From the NCBI GenBank assembly GCA_003019535.1, contig NEXG01000007.1, positions 1 to 55,373 of the forward strand: DNA of 55,373 bases, given 5' to 3'. Shown here piece after piece: positions 15,389-24,902 of this stretch. The translations under genes and the position numbers were made by a program. Below the pieces are notes generated by a model. It was not told where the DNA came from and did no database searches. It saw only the letters and a program-made list of their open reading frames with translations. Each line of letters opens with the position of its first letter. The stretch's first letter is position 1. The stretch is from Candidatus Marsarchaeota G2 archaeon ECH_B_1 (GTDB taxonomy: Archaea > Thermoproteota > Thermoprotei_A > Marsarchaeales > Marsarchaeaceae).

Positions 15389-17541
15389 GGTGTGAGGTTG
15401 AGCTCGGTGGATTTCAGGGAGGGGAGGCGTGCCTTGAACTGTTTCAACGCCTCCTCGAAGTGATCCGCGGTTATCCTGAACTCCTCAAGTTTATCCTTGT
15501 ACTTATCCTGGTTTTTGTCGAGGAACTCCCTGACGGCGAGCATCGAGGCGGTCTGAACTATACCAGCTATTTCGGCGCCGCTCAGACCAGCCATCTTCTG
15601 CGCTAAGCTGTTTAGGTCAACCGACTTATCGAGCTTCTTGCCGCGCAGGTGTATTTCGAGTATCTGCTTCCTAGCGGCCTCATCGGGCATGGGTATCTCC
15701 ACGACCTTATCGAACCTACCAGGCCTGAGAAGCGCTGGGTCCACCAAGTCCACACGGTTCGTCGCAGCTATCACGGTGACACCCTTAAGTGGGAGTATGC
15801 CATCCATCTCAGTTAGCAGCTGGCTCACCACCCTCTCGGTCACGTTGGTGTCGCTCGTCGCCCCACGCCTAGGCGCGAGCGCGTCTATTTCATCGAAGAA
15901 TATGATGCATGGCGCAGCCTGCCTCGCCTTCCTGAAGACCTCACGCACAGCGTGCTCCGATTCACCAACCCACTTAGAGAGTAGCTCTGGTCCACGTACG
16001 GCTATGAAGTTGGCCTGACTCTCCGTTGCCACAGCCTTCGCGAGAAGAGTCTTACCAGTACCAGGAGGACCATAGAGCAGGATGCCCTTTGGCGGAGATA
16101 TCTTCGCGAACTCTAAGAGGTCACCGTATTTGAGGGGCCACTCCACCGCCTCCTTCAGCTCCTGCTTTACACCATCCAAGCCGCCGATGTCCTCCCAGTG
16201 GACGTTTGGCTTCTCGATGAGAACTTCACGCATGGCGGATGGGTGGACCTCCTTGAGCGCCTCCTCGAAGTCCTCCATGCTTACCACGATTCTGTTGAGC
16301 ACATCCGCTGAAATCTTCTCCTGGTTGAGGTCAATCTCTGGTAGAATCCTTCTCAAGGCGTGCATAGCCGCCTCCTTGGCCAGCGCGGCGAGGTCTGCGC
16401 CCACGAAGCCGTGGGTCACCTCGGCGAGCTTGTTGAGGTCAACATCCTTCGCGAGAGGCATCTCGCGGGTGTGGATCTGCAGTATCTCAAGTCTACCATC
16501 CTTGTCGGGGACCTTGATCTCTATCTCCCTGTCAAACCTACCAGGCCTCCTAAGCGCGGGGTCAACCGCGTTGGGCCTGTTGGTCGCACCGATCACCACA
16601 ACCTTACCCCGCGGCTGCAGACCGTCCATGAGTGTGAGCAATTGTGCTACAACCCTTCTCTCAACCTCACCCGTTACCTCCTCACGCTTGGGGGCGATGC
16701 TATCCAGCTCGTCTATGAATATTATGGATGGAGCGTTCTTCTGAGCCTCCTCAAATATCTCTCTGAGCCTCTGCTCGCTTTCACCGTAGAATTTACTCAT
16801 GATTTCCGGCCCACTTATACTGATGAAGTGTGCGTTGGACTCGCTTGCCACAGCCTTCGCGAGAAGAGTCTTACCAGTACCAGGAGGACCATAGAGGAGC
16901 ACGCCTTTGGGGGCCTCCACTCCAAGCCTCTCGAAGAGCTCGGGGTGCTTGAGGGGTAGCTCGATCATTTCTCGCACCTTCTGTATCACGTCCTTCATGC
17001 CCCCGATGTCTTCGTAGGACACACGTGGAAGCGTCTCTAGGCCGATGGGTCTCTCGCTCACCTCAATCTTCGTGTCTTCGACCACTATCACTGGACCGGC
17101 TGGTGAAGTTGAGTTTATGGCGAGGTTGATCCTCCTACCCATTATGGATATGGGTACAACGTCACCCTTAGTGATCACCCTACCCGAGAGTGTTTGGGCT
17201 ATGAATTCTTCAACACCGATTATCTGGAGTGCCTCTGTGGGTGATAGAACTATCTTCTCAGCGGGTTTCACATCAGCCTTCTGGATTGTCACCTTGTCAT
17301 CTATTCCTACACCAGCGTTGTTCCGAGCGAAGGAGTCAAGCCTGATTATTCCCCTGCCGTAGTCGTCCACGTAGGCTGGTAGAACCTTAACGTAGGTCTT
17401 GCGTCGACCTGTTACCTGCACCACGTCACCGGTGATTAGGTTTAGCTCCTTCATGATTTTGGGGTCGAGCCGGGCTAATCCTCTTCCAACGTCGCGTGGA
17501 AGCGATTCGGCTACCCTTACTTCGATCTGGGGATAGGACAT
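15385..17541 (-). CDS. cdc48: Cdc48/VCP (VAT) AAA+ ATPase
   Basis: 718 aa. A double-psi barrel N-domain ([21 protein letters not shown]) and a second N subdomain precede two AAA+ rings: D1 Walker A GPPGTGKT (218-225) with [14 protein letters not shown], and D2 Walker A GPPGTGKT (491-498) with [15 protein letters not shown]; both have arginine-finger RRPGRFD / LRPGRFD motifs. The hexamer unfolds substrates and feeds the 20S proteasome, whose subunits are encoded at 38-39 kb. I prefer the ATG at 17541; a GTG at 17556 is also in frame. A perfect 9-bp palindrome lies between its TATA box and the start. The C-terminus (TELNLTP) lacks a clear HbYX motif. Confidence 0.95.
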   Translation of the reverse strand: MSYPQIEVRVAESLPRDVGRGLARLDPKIMKELNLITGDVVQVTGRRKTYVKVLPAYVDDYGRGIIRLDSFARNNAGVGIDDKVTIQKADVKPAEKIVLSPTEALQIIGVEEFIAQTLSGRVITKGDVVPISIMGRRINLAINSTSPAGPVIVVEDTKIEVSERPIGLETLPRVSYEDIGGMKDVIQKVREMIELPLKHPELFERLGVEAPKGVLLYGPPGTGKTLLAKAVASESNAHFISISGPEIMSKFYGESEQRLREIFEEAQKNAPSIIFIDELDSIAPKREEVTGEVERRVVAQLLTLMDGLQPRGKVVVIGATNRPNAVDPALRRPGRFDREIEIKVPDKDGRLEILQIHTREMPLAKDVDLNKLAEVTHGFVGADLAALAKEAAMHALRRILPEIDLNQEKISADVLNRIVVSMEDFEEALKEVHPSAMREVLIEKPNVHWEDIGGLDGVKQELKEAVEWPLKYGDLLEFAKISPPKGILLYGPPGTGKTLLAKAVATESQANFIAVRGPELLSKWVGESEHAVREVFRKARQAAPCIIFFDEIDALAPRRGATSDTNVTERVVSQLLTEMDGILPLKGVTVIAATNRVDLVDPALLRPGRFDKVVEIPMPDEAARKQILEIHLRGKKLDKSVDLNSLAQKMAGLSGAEIAGIVQTASMLAVREFLDKNQDKYKDKLEEFRITADHFEEALKQFKARLPSLKSTELNLTP

Positions 17542-17551
17542 ATAACCATCA

Positions 17552-17584
17552 CTCACTAACTATTGGTTAGTGAGCTATATTTAA
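17552..17584 (-). promoter_or_regulatory. cdc48 promoter with CTCACTAAC-N5-GTTAGTGAG palindrome
   Basis: Positions 17552-17574 form a perfect 9-bp inverted repeat (CTCACTAAC-TATTG-GTTAGTGAG). On the minus strand a TATA-like CCTTAAATATAG occupies about 17574-17585, so the palindrome covers the region from TATA to transcription start, a classic repressor position. The core YTAAC-NNTTG-GTTAG is shared with the site at 5975-5989. Confidence 0.6.
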
Positions 17585-17601
17585 GGTTTCCGCGTCAATC
17601 C

Positions 17602-18777
17602 TCAATACCTTCGACCACGACCACGCCGCCCACCCCTATCACGCCGCCCCCCACCACGCTCACGCCCACCCTCCACGCCTTCAGACTCCCTCCTAGGCGG
17701 CTTAGCGAAAAGCTGCTTAATCTTGTTTACCCTATCCTCAAACTCCGCCCTAAGCCTACCCGAAAGGTCCTCCCCACCATAGAAATCAAGCCTAGCGGCA
17801 ATGCTCAGCTTACCCGCATAAGCACGCGCTATCTTACCCCTCTGCCAGCGTGGAGCATTGTGTATAAGTGGGTCCTGGAATATGACACCATGCTTAGGGG
17901 GCTTAGCACCCTTCCTGATAGCGCGGAATAGCGCTTTCTCCGCGCCCAACACCTGGACAGTGCTCGACGGAAACTTGGCTAATCGCTCTAAGTCGCCAGC
18001 TGAAGCTATGAGCCTAGCCCCAAGCGTGGAGCCCGCTAGCCCCGCTAGATTGGGCGCCACGCGAAGCATCAACTCTTCAGTGTACTTGGTTAGCTTGCCG
18101 CGAAGGCTGTAGAGCTGGTACACAGCGCTAGCCATGGTTCGTATGGGCTCCACATCCTCATCCGTGAATGGCGCCCCAGTCGAGTTTGCGGCGGCGTCAA
18201 CAAGCCTCTTCGCGGGTTCAGCCTGATAGCCGAGCTCTCTAAGCTTCTCAAGAGTATAGTTCTCCCTGAGGCCAAGCGTGTACACGAGTCTAAGGTAGGC
18301 CGCAGGGTCCTCCACGAGCTCGTTGAGCTCTGGGAAGTGGAGGCCATACCACTCGCGGATCCTCGACACAAATATGTTGAGCGTCTTATCGAACTCGTCA
18401 ACAGCCTTGATCGTCTCCGCGATTATCCTATCCTTGCGTCCAGACTCACGCGCAACACCCTTCCTAGTCTCCTCTAAGGCCTTGGAGCGAACAATACGCA
18501 AGACCTCATCCAAGCTTAAACCCAGAGCTTCAGCGAACCTCGCATGGGAGTAAAGCTCCGCGGAGCCGAAGTCGTGCTCCACGAGTTTGGCCACCTGAGC
18601 GAGGCCAGGCTCATAAGTGTACAACTCACCCAACCCCCTCCTCCTCGCCTCCTCGAGGAGAGCGTTCAACACGCCGTTGTCCCCATTCAACCTCTGGGCT
18701 AGGATAACCCTTCCAGACTCATCCACTATAAAGTAGCCGTACACCGTGGAGGCGAGGAAGAGCAAAAACGACACCAA
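17602..18777 (-). CDS. nop5: Nop5 (Nop56/58), box C/D sRNP core protein
   Basis: 391 aa, probable TTG start at 18777 (a GTG follows directly). N-terminal alpha/beta domain (YGYFIVDESGRVILAQRL) that binds fibrillarin, a long coiled-coil centre (DEFDKTLNIFVSRIREWYGLHFPELN, the Nop signature), and a Nop domain with LAGSTLGARLIASAGDLERLAKFPSSTVQVLGAEKALFRA and KHGVIFQDP. The tail is an RG/GRR-rich low-complexity stretch (about 365-391), as in several hyperthermophile Nop5 proteins. In most archaea the fibrillarin gene is adjacent; here it is not. The upstream gene is rps30e, 22 bp away on the same strand, so both are probably co-transcribed. Confidence 0.93.
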   Translation of the reverse strand: MVSFLLFLASTVYGYFIVDESGRVILAQRLNGDNGVLNALLEEARRRGLGELYTYEPGLAQVAKLVEHDFGSAELYSHARFAEALGLSLDEVLRIVRSKALEETRKGVARESGRKDRIIAETIKAVDEFDKTLNIFVSRIREWYGLHFPELNELVEDPAAYLRLVYTLGLRENYTLEKLRELGYQAEPAKRLVDAAANSTGAPFTDEDVEPIRTMASAVYQLYSLRGKLTKYTEELMLRVAPNLAGLAGSTLGARLIASAGDLERLAKFPSSTVQVLGAEKALFRAIRKGAKPPKHGVIFQDPLIHNAPRWQRGKIARAYAGKLSIAARLDFYGGEDLSGRLRAEFEDRVNKIKQLFAKPPRRESEGVEGGRERGGGRRDRGGRRGRGRRY

Positions 18778-18799
18778 AACTATGAAAACATAAGGCTAA

Positions 18800-18964
18800 C
18801 TAGCGTCTACCAGCGGATTCGGCTGGCTTAGCGTACACGAACCTGCGTAGGTAGTTGACTCTTCTCTTGTGTCTGGGTATAGGGCTCCTCCTCGGTTTGG
18901 GTTCAATCTTAGGAGTCGCAGACCTTACCTTGCCCGCCTTAGTGAGTGAACCGTGACTAGGCAA
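18800..18964 (-). CDS. rps30e: Ribosomal protein S30e
   Basis: 54 aa, start TTG at 18962-18964, stop TAG. The translation begins MPSHGSLTKAGKVRS, then TPKIEPKPRRSPIPRHKRR, which is the archaeal/eukaryotic S30e signature; length agrees with the family (50-60 aa). The protein is highly basic and sits at the small-subunit decoding region. A TATA-like CGCTTAAATCC lies about 38 bp upstream. It is the first gene of a probable rps30e-nop5 operon. The C-terminal AKPAESAGRR tail is a little longer than usual. Confidence 0.93.
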   Translation of the reverse strand: MPSHGSLTKAGKVRSATPKIEPKPRRSPIPRHKRRVNYLRRFVYAKPAESAGRR

Positions 18965-19265
18965 ATTCTACACCAACCCACATATGTTTGAACAAGGATT
19001 TAAGCGTTATTTGGAGAATCCGGTGGGGAGCCTAATAACGATTTTCCACGCTTAGCCACCAAGTCCGCAAGCTTCTAATCTGGACACCGCCGAGGATAAT
19101 TAGGGTGCACAAGTGATCTAGGCACAATGCTAGTCTTCCCTCTTTAACAGGGAAGTGGCCTCGGCCGGTGAATATCGAACGGAGAAGCGGAAGTGGATTA
19201 CTCCGCCTTAACAGATCGTGGCTCCACTAAACAATAGCTCTCTATCCGCCGCTCACTTCCAGCAT
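18965..19265. other. Intergenic region with hairpins, no gene seen
   Basis: A perfect CTTCCCT / AGGGAAG hairpin lies near 19133-19154, followed by GGCCTCGGCC and by GGAAGTGGA / CACTTCC elements (about 19190-19261) that can pair over a distance. The promoter of rps30e occupies the left 40 bp. Nothing here matches a known RNA I can name. Confidence 0.35.
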
Positions 19266-19496
19266 CTACGACAATTTTCCTCTCGACCATGCGTAGAGAA
19301 TTAACAGGGCTCCTATCGGGATAAGGGCCCAAATTGTAGCGAAAAACCATGCTCCAATCATCATTAGCACAACGAGAAAACGCGATACTCGCATCTCTTT
19401 ATTCACGTATTTGGCGACGTAGCTCCCAAATGACGATTGCTTATACTTCTCTAGGTTGAGGAATCTAATAGTCACCATCCACGCAACTAGTGTCAT
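19266..19496 (-). CDS. Small membrane protein, two hydrophobic segments
   Basis: 76 aa. A polar/basic N-terminal stretch (RFLNLEKYKQSSFGSYVAKYVNKEMR) is followed by a long hydrophobic region (FLVVLMMIGAWFFATIWALIPIGALLILYAW) ending in a basic tail SRGKLS, predicting a C-terminal double-span or hairpin. Family unknown. It lies between rps30e and the TnpB remnant. The frame has ordinary codon use, but no homology motif supports it, and the N-terminus could be truncated by the neighbouring mobile-element debris. Confidence 0.45.
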   Translation of the reverse strand: MTLVAWMVTIRFLNLEKYKQSSFGSYVAKYVNKEMRVSRFLVVLMMIGAWFFATIWALIPIGALLILYAWSRGKLS

Positions 19497-19683
19497 GGAA
19501 TCAATGTAACAACCACGCCTAGTATTAATTCATGAAGATGCAGTAGATACAGTGTGGGAATTGTCGTTATACAGTCAGTTGGCAGTTTGGCGGGATGTAT
19601 TTTATGGTAAAGCACCTTTTCAGTCATATTCAAGTTTCCTATATCACTTTGTAGAAACCCTGTATTACCATGTTTTAAATATT

Positions 19684-19973
19684 CGGGCAACTCCCCATTC
19701 ACAGACGGAGCTTCCTGCTTCCTAGCTGCATCCTGCCCGTGGCGGTAAGCCACTGGTAGCGGGCGGAGCTCCACAGGCACTACGTGTGGTTCCCACCCTG
19801 AAGATGGATCGCCGCTTGTCACCCGTGACTGGCCTTTGGCTGGGGTGGAGACGCGCCACGTAGGCCCTCACTTTAACCGAGGCGCCTCGGTGATGCTCAC
19901 CCCCTCTATGAGTATAGTTGAGGTAGTTACGCTTAAGGTTGTATCTAAATCTACACGGGGGCGAGGCCATCAA
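19684..19973 (-). pseudogene. TnpB (IS200/IS605 family) 3-prime remnant with omegaRNA-like end
   Basis: On the minus strand the frame reads EPHVVPVELRPLPVA, then RKQEAPSVNGE, which matches the C-terminal tail seen in many archaeal TnpB proteins (VELRPLP..KQEAP). Upstream coding continues only in another frame (THRGGEHHRGASVKVRAY) and the zinc-finger and RuvC parts are missing, so the gene is decayed. The same DNA forms a nested hairpin, GCCCG / CGGGC (19735-19739 / 19760-19764) around GTGGC-N5-GCCAC, then an AACTCC / GGAGCTT palindrome (19689-19713). This is where the guide scaffold and right end of an IS605-type element lie. No TnpA is present. Confidence 0.6.
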
Positions 19974-20175
19974 TCCCCTACCTTACGTGAGGGAGGGGGT
20001 CCTCCGCCCCATCTAACCCCCCATTAGATGAAAATGATGATGCTAAATGCGGGTAAAGGGCTTATCAGCTTTTAACAATCACTCGTAAACACCCTATGTC
20101 TTGCCCCATATCGCGATTAGCTTAGAACCCTAGGTATAGCTAAACCGTATATATTGGTTGCGTGAATATCCAGTG

Positions 20176-21177
20176 ATGACACTCGTCACACGTGTAAGGG
20201 GTCGTTTCCCAGCTATTAGACCCCGTAGACTACGCTCGAGCGAGGCTTTAAGGAATCTTGTGTCCGAGACTCTGCTCGACACCAGCCACCTCGTGCTACC
20301 ACTCTTTGTATCAGAGAAGGGGACTGGACCTATTGAGAGTATGCCTGGGGTTGAGAGGCACACTGTTGAGGGCGTCGTGTCAAAGGTTGAGGAAGCGGTT
20401 GAGCTCGGGGTTAACGCCTTCCTGCTCTTCGGCATACCCCAGCTCAAAGATGAGCTGGGTAGCCAAGCATACCACAGAGAGGGCGTCGTGCAGCGGGCTC
20501 TGAGGAGGCTTTCAGAGGCCTTCGGTGAAAAGGTTGTGCTGATCGCCGACACCTGCCTATGCGAGTACACGAGCCACGGCCACTGCGGTGTGATAATAGA
20601 TGGGGGCGTGGAGAACGACAGGACTCTGGAACTCCTTGCTAGGACAGCCGTGAGCCAGGCTGAGGCTGGAGCCACGGTTGTAGCCCCCTCGGCGATGATG
20701 GATGGTCAAGTGGGCGCCATCCGCTCGGCGCTCGACGAGGCGGGGTTTGAGAGCACACTCATCATGTCCTACTCTGCGAAGTATGCGAGCGCCTACTATG
20801 GTCCATTTAGGGTTGCGGCCGAGTCGAAGCCGCAGTTCGGTGATAGGAGGAGTTATCAGATGGATCCGAGGAATGGTCGGGAGGCAGTCAGGGAGGTTGG
20901 GTTCGATGTTGAGGAGGGGGCCGACATAGTTATGGTTAAACCCGCGCTCCCATACCTGGACGTCATCGCACGTTTGAAGGCAGAGTTCCCGCTGCCGCTT
21001 GCAGCCTACCAGGTGAGTGGTGAGTACCTTATGATCAAGTCCGCAGCCGCCTTAGGCTACCTCGACGAAAGGCTAGCAGTGCTGGAGAGTGTTTACTCTA
21101 TTAGGAGGGCTGGAGCTGACATAGTGATAACCTACTTCGCGGAGGACATAGCCAAGTGGCTGAAACAGCAGTCTTAG
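20176..21177 (+). CDS. hemB: Porphobilinogen synthase (5-aminolevulinate dehydratase)
   Basis: 333 aa from the ATG at 20176; a TATA box GTATATATTG centred near 20150 is 26 bp upstream, so the transcript is leaderless and an in-frame TTG at 20158 is unlikely. Condenses two 5-aminolevulinate molecules to porphobilinogen. Zn-binding cysteines [13 protein letters not shown] (C127, C129, C137), Schiff-base lysines in [15 protein letters not shown] (K202) and [10 protein letters not shown] (K255) are all present, so it is the zinc-dependent form. First gene of hemB-hemC; hemA, hemL and hemD are not in the window. Confidence 0.96.
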   Translation: MTLVTRVRGRFPAIRPRRLRSSEALRNLVSETLLDTSHLVLPLFVSEKGTGPIESMPGVERHTVEGVVSKVEEAVELGVNAFLLFGIPQLKDELGSQAYHREGVVQRALRRLSEAFGEKVVLIADTCLCEYTSHGHCGVIIDGGVENDRTLELLARTAVSQAEAGATVVAPSAMMDGQVGAIRSALDEAGFESTLIMSYSAKYASAYYGPFRVAAESKPQFGDRRSYQMDPRNGREAVREVGFDVEEGADIVMVKPALPYLDVIARLKAEFPLPLAAYQVSGEYLMIKSAAALGYLDERLAVLESVYSIRRAGADIVITYFAEDIAKWLKQQS

Positions 21178-21201
21178 ACCATTCTGGCGGGTGGTGACGA
21201 G

Positions 21202-22104
21202 TTGCTCATCCGGGTGGCCACACGGGGTAGCAGGCTCGCGGTAATCCAAGCCTCTGAGGTTGAAGATAGACTCAGGAGGCTGGGTTACTCCACCCGTAGG
21301 GTTGTGGTCGAGTCGCACGGCGACTTGGATAGGACAACACCCCTATACAAGATGAGTGTGCGTGGCATCTTCGAGAAGGAGGTGGATAGAGCCGTCCTCG
21401 ATGGGGAGGCGGATATCGCGGTTCACAGCCTCAAAGACGTGCCCTACGAGTTACCGGATGGGCTAATTCTAGGCGCCGTACCCAAACGCGGCGCACCATT
21501 CGACGCTGTCACGCCCCACCCACTCTACCTAATTCCACCTGGCTCCAGAGTTGGCACAGGCAGTATCAGGAGGATGTTCACACTCAAGGCTTTGAGACCC
21601 GACCTAGAGGTGGAGGGCGTTCGGGGTAATATAGACACCCGCCTTGCTAAGCTTGGACGCGGCGAGTTTGACGCGCTCATAACAGCGGAGGTAGCCCTGA
21701 GAAGACTGGGGGTTGGAGGGTGGTTCAGGCTTAACCCCAGCTTCTTTGTGCCCAGCCCAGGTCAGGGTGCACTCGGTGTGACCTGCAGGGCTGACCCGCC
21801 TCAGGAACTCGCTAAAGCTCTTCGAAGAATAGATCACACAAGAAGCCGTGTGGAGGTTGAGGTTGAAAGGGAGATCGCTTCGAAGCTGGAGGGTGGGTGC
21901 ACGTCCCCTCTGGGTGTGTACGCGAGGCACCTTTCAGCTGGAATACTCGAGGTTAAACTCAGCCTTGTTAAGTCTTCAGGCCAACTTCTACGTGTAAGTG
22001 TGCGGGGAAGCCCACAGCGGGTTGTCGCCGCCTCGACAAAGGCCTTCGAGCTTAGGGGTGGGCGTCTCGAGGTTGGGTACTGGAGGAGCCAAACCACACA
22101 CTAG
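21202..22104 (+). CDS. hemC: Hydroxymethylbilane synthase (porphobilinogen deaminase)
   Basis: 300 aa, TTG start at 21202 preceded by a GGTGGTGA Shine-Dalgarno-like element 5-7 bp away, which decides the start. Polymerises four porphobilinogens into preuroporphyrinogen. VATRGSRLAVIQ opens domain 1, HSLKDVPYELPDG holds the substrate-binding Asp, RGNIDTRLAKL lies in domain 2, and C233 in LEGGCTSPLG carries the dipyrromethane cofactor. Lies 24 bp after hemB and is most likely translated from the same mRNA. Confidence 0.96.
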   Translation: MLIRVATRGSRLAVIQASEVEDRLRRLGYSTRRVVVESHGDLDRTTPLYKMSVRGIFEKEVDRAVLDGEADIAVHSLKDVPYELPDGLILGAVPKRGAPFDAVTPHPLYLIPPGSRVGTGSIRRMFTLKALRPDLEVEGVRGNIDTRLAKLGRGEFDALITAEVALRRLGVGGWFRLNPSFFVPSPGQGALGVTCRADPPQELAKALRRIDHTRSRVEVEVEREIASKLEGGCTSPLGVYARHLSAGILEVKLSLVKSSGQLLRVSVRGSPQRVVAASTKAFELRGGRLEVGYWRSQTTH

Positions 22105-22152
22105 TGTGATTTTTGGAAACGCTTTTAGAGGCTCAGTCACTATTCATACGGT

Positions 22153-23241
22153 ATGGGTTCAACGATTGGTAGCAGGTTCAGGCTCACCGTGTTCGGTGAG
22201 TCGCATGGTAGGGGGGTGGGGTGCGTTGTCGATGGCTGCCCCCCCGGTTTCCCACTCGACCTAGAGCGTCTGCAGTCGGATATGGATAGGAGGAGGCCTG
22301 GGCAGAGTGTGTACACAACCCTTAGGAAGGAGGAGGATAAGGTCGAGGTGCTCAGCGGTTTGTATAATGGGAGGACCAACGGGGGGCCACTTACACTGTT
22401 CGTTAAAAACGAGGATATTCAGTCCTCAACGTACTCCGAGGTTGGGTTTAAGCCTAGGCCAAGCCACCTCGACTACACCGCGCATCTAAGGTACCGCGGC
22501 TACTTTGACTATAGGGGTGGCGGGTTCCTTTCGGGTCGCATGACCGCGGCGATGGTTCTCGGGGGAGGGGTAGCCAAGCAGCTACTCGGATACGTCGGTG
22601 TGGGTGTGCACGCCTATATGAGGAGCCTTGGGGGTGTTGACCTTCCCCGTGAGCCGAGCCTTGAGGAGGTTGTGGCCAACACCTACAGTAGCCCTGTGAG
22701 GTGCCCAATACCCGAAGCGGCTGAAGAGATGATGAAGCGGGTGTCCGACGCGCGAAGTTCGGGTGACTCGGTGGGGGGGATAGTTGAGTGCCTCGTGGTG
22801 AATGTACCAGCCGGCTACGGTGAGCCAATATTCGACTCCGTTGAAAGCCTGCTCGCACACGCACTCTTCAGCGTGCCCGGCGTCAAGGGTGTAGAGTTCG
22901 GGGCGGGTTTCCACGTCGCCAACATGAAGGGCTCTGAGGCCAACGACGAGTTCTACGTGGAGGAGGGTAAAATCAGGACCAAGACAAACAATAATGGAGG
23001 TATACAGGGGGGTATAACCAACGGTATGCCCATAGTGCTAAGAGTTGCGTTCAAGCCAACCGCGAGCATACCAAAGCCACAGAGAACAGTGAATCTGGAA
23101 ACAATGCGGGAGGAAACCATAGTTGTAAAGGGTAGGCATGACCCAGCTATAGCCATACGTGGGGTCATAGTGGTCGAAAACATGGTGGCCGCGGTGTTAG
23201 CCGACGTGCTCTACACAATGATAGACCAAAAAAAGTTTTAA
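22153..23241 (+). CDS. aroC: Chorismate synthase
   Basis: 362 aa. Converts EPSP to chorismate with reduced FMN, the last common step to aromatic amino acids. Signatures: GESHGRGVGCVVDGCPPG at the N-terminus (18-residue family motif with the first catalytic His), RRRPGQ, and RHDPAIAIRGVIVVENMVA near the C-terminus. Same strand as hemC with 48 bp between; no other aro gene is in the window. The protein is short and lacks the inserted flavin-reductase part of fungal enzymes. Confidence 0.96.
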   Translation: MGSTIGSRFRLTVFGESHGRGVGCVVDGCPPGFPLDLERLQSDMDRRRPGQSVYTTLRKEEDKVEVLSGLYNGRTNGGPLTLFVKNEDIQSSTYSEVGFKPRPSHLDYTAHLRYRGYFDYRGGGFLSGRMTAAMVLGGGVAKQLLGYVGVGVHAYMRSLGGVDLPREPSLEEVVANTYSSPVRCPIPEAAEEMMKRVSDARSSGDSVGGIVECLVVNVPAGYGEPIFDSVESLLAHALFSVPGVKGVEFGAGFHVANMKGSEANDEFYVEEGKIRTKTNNNGGIQGGITNGMPIVLRVAFKPTASIPKPQRTVNLETMREETIVVKGRHDPAIAIRGVIVVENMVAAVLADVLYTMIDQKKF

Positions 23242-23282
23242 TGGTTTTGGAGACCCGGGCGTACACCGCGCAACAGGGAGGG

Positions 23283-24656
23283 TTACTCGAAGTACTTGTA
23301 GTACCTGAAGCCGTGATCCACCTCGGTGGAGCCCACATCCACTATTGCGAACTCCGACTTAGGCTGCAGTATACTCTTGGATTCGCCCGGCTTTGATTCG
23401 TGAAGTCTCTCGTAGTCGTCGAAGCCTATCCTGACGCGTTCATCGAGTTTCTTGAAGAGGTTCACACGCTCGGCCACCTCTTTGTACCCCTCCTGAAACA
23501 CTCCTGCGAAAAGCTTCGCGCTCGCACCGCTACCATATGAAGCGAACCCCACCCTGCGCCCGAAGAGGTCCTTCTTTCTGTATTCTGAGTCGAGGATGCT
23601 GAGGAAGCTCACATAGAGTGAGGCGGTGTAGCTGTTACCGATCCTCCTACCAGCAATAGTCGATGGATACACCTTCTCAGCATACACCTTCTTGAATGCT
23701 GAGGAGGAAGAGAACTTCTTTCTGAACTGCCTGTACTCGTCTGTGAGCAACTCCTCCACAGAGTAATCCTTCCTTGGGGGTAGAGGGCCTATCTCCCTCT
23801 CGATATCCTTCCAGCGCTCAAGGTCGCGCCACTCATGGATAAAGTAGTATGCAGCGGCCTGAGTGGCCATCTCTGGGAAGGGTAAGTGGAAGGCCAAGTA
23901 GTGGGCATAGTCACTTGGAGCCTCGTTGGAGCCGAGTTTCAGGCCATGCTGCTCTATGAACTGCTTCACATAGCTTAGGTAAGCCGTCTTCATGGCGTCC
24001 AAGTAAACAGCAATAGAGTACTTCCCATCCACAACGGGCGTCTCCCTGTCGAGAGGCTTGTAGAAATCCCTCTCATGCTTAATACACGTGCCAACCGCGT
24101 CCTCCACAGCTAAGAGCCGCGGATTCTCGGATAGGAGCATAGCCACGGCACCCGCGCCCTGAGTGTATTCACCCTCACTTTTGAGGTCGTACTTGGCGAT
24201 GTCTGTGGCTATCACTACGCCATACTTACCCCTGTTCCTACCACTCCTTATCCAGTCCAGCGTGTTCTCCAGAGCGTAGGTGGCACCTATACACGCGAAG
24301 ACGTGGTCCACCCCGTCGACGTGTGTGAAGCTACTCTTACCAAAAACTTCTTCGAGCATCCCCACAACCTTGGAGGCAATAGGTTTACTCTTATCATCCA
24401 TGGTCTCGGTGCCCACATATATCCGCCCAACCTGGCTGGGTCTAACATCATTCTTCTTGAGGAGTTCAAGGGTAGCGTTGGCCGCCATAGTCGCAGCATC
24501 CTCGTGGGCGTCTGGGACAGCCATCTGCTGCATACCTATACCCTTCTTTAAGTGCTCTGGGTTGAGTCCACGCCTCGCTGCGAATTCATCCATATCGATA
24601 TAGAGTCGCGGCACATACACTGCGGCGTCATCTATGCCTACCAATCTCTCAGCCAT
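23283..24656 (-). CDS. Hydroxymethylglutaryl-CoA synthase, long form
   Basis: 457 aa. Condenses acetyl-CoA and acetoacetyl-CoA into HMG-CoA for archaeal isoprenoid lipids. The thiolase-fold triad is visible: E84 (GTETMDD), nucleophile C122 (FACIGATYAL) and H257 (AFHLPFPEMA). Typical euryarchaeal and crenarchaeal enzymes are about 350 aa; at 457 aa this resembles the eukaryote-like length found in Thaumarchaeota. An inserted region (about 285-330, KDYSVEELLTDEYRQFRKKF) accounts for part of the excess. Convergent with aroC. The acetoacetyl-CoA thiolase usually adjacent in shorter-type archaeal loci is absent. Confidence 0.93.
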   Translation of the reverse strand: MAERLVGIDDAAVYVPRLYIDMDEFAARRGLNPEHLKKGIGMQQMAVPDAHEDAATMAANATLELLKKNDVRPSQVGRIYVGTETMDDKSKPIASKVVGMLEEVFGKSSFTHVDGVDHVFACIGATYALENTLDWIRSGRNRGKYGVVIATDIAKYDLKSEGEYTQGAGAVAMLLSENPRLLAVEDAVGTCIKHERDFYKPLDRETPVVDGKYSIAVYLDAMKTAYLSYVKQFIEQHGLKLGSNEAPSDYAHYLAFHLPFPEMATQAAAYYFIHEWRDLERWKDIEREIGPLPPRKDYSVEELLTDEYRQFRKKFSSSSAFKKVYAEKVYPSTIAGRRIGNSYTASLYVSFLSILDSEYRKKDLFGRRVGFASYGSGASAKLFAGVFQEGYKEVAERVNLFKKLDERVRIGFDDYERLHESKPGESKSILQPKSEFAIVDVGSTEVDHGFRYYKYFE

Positions 24657-24902
24657 TTTGGGAGATTAGTCACGAGTCCACTTTAAGCCTTTCTTGAACA
24701 GGTATCAGGTGAAGTATGATCCACTTTAGCGAGGTGCTAAGCCCAAGTAGAGTTACCCGGGCAATATTGGGCGTTAAGGTTTCCCCATAGTCGGGGATGC
24801 AGGCGACGCGTATAAGACGGTGTGGATCAAGGGGTGCGCGGAGTGAGTGTTCACAGCCTCCAAGGACACAGGCTTCGAAGAGTGGATGCAACCCAGGGCA
24901 TA

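Noticed and set aside
16082-16744. 220-codon plus-strand frame antisense to cdc48
   Set aside because: Serine-rich mirror of conserved AAA+ codons, with no start signal or motifs.
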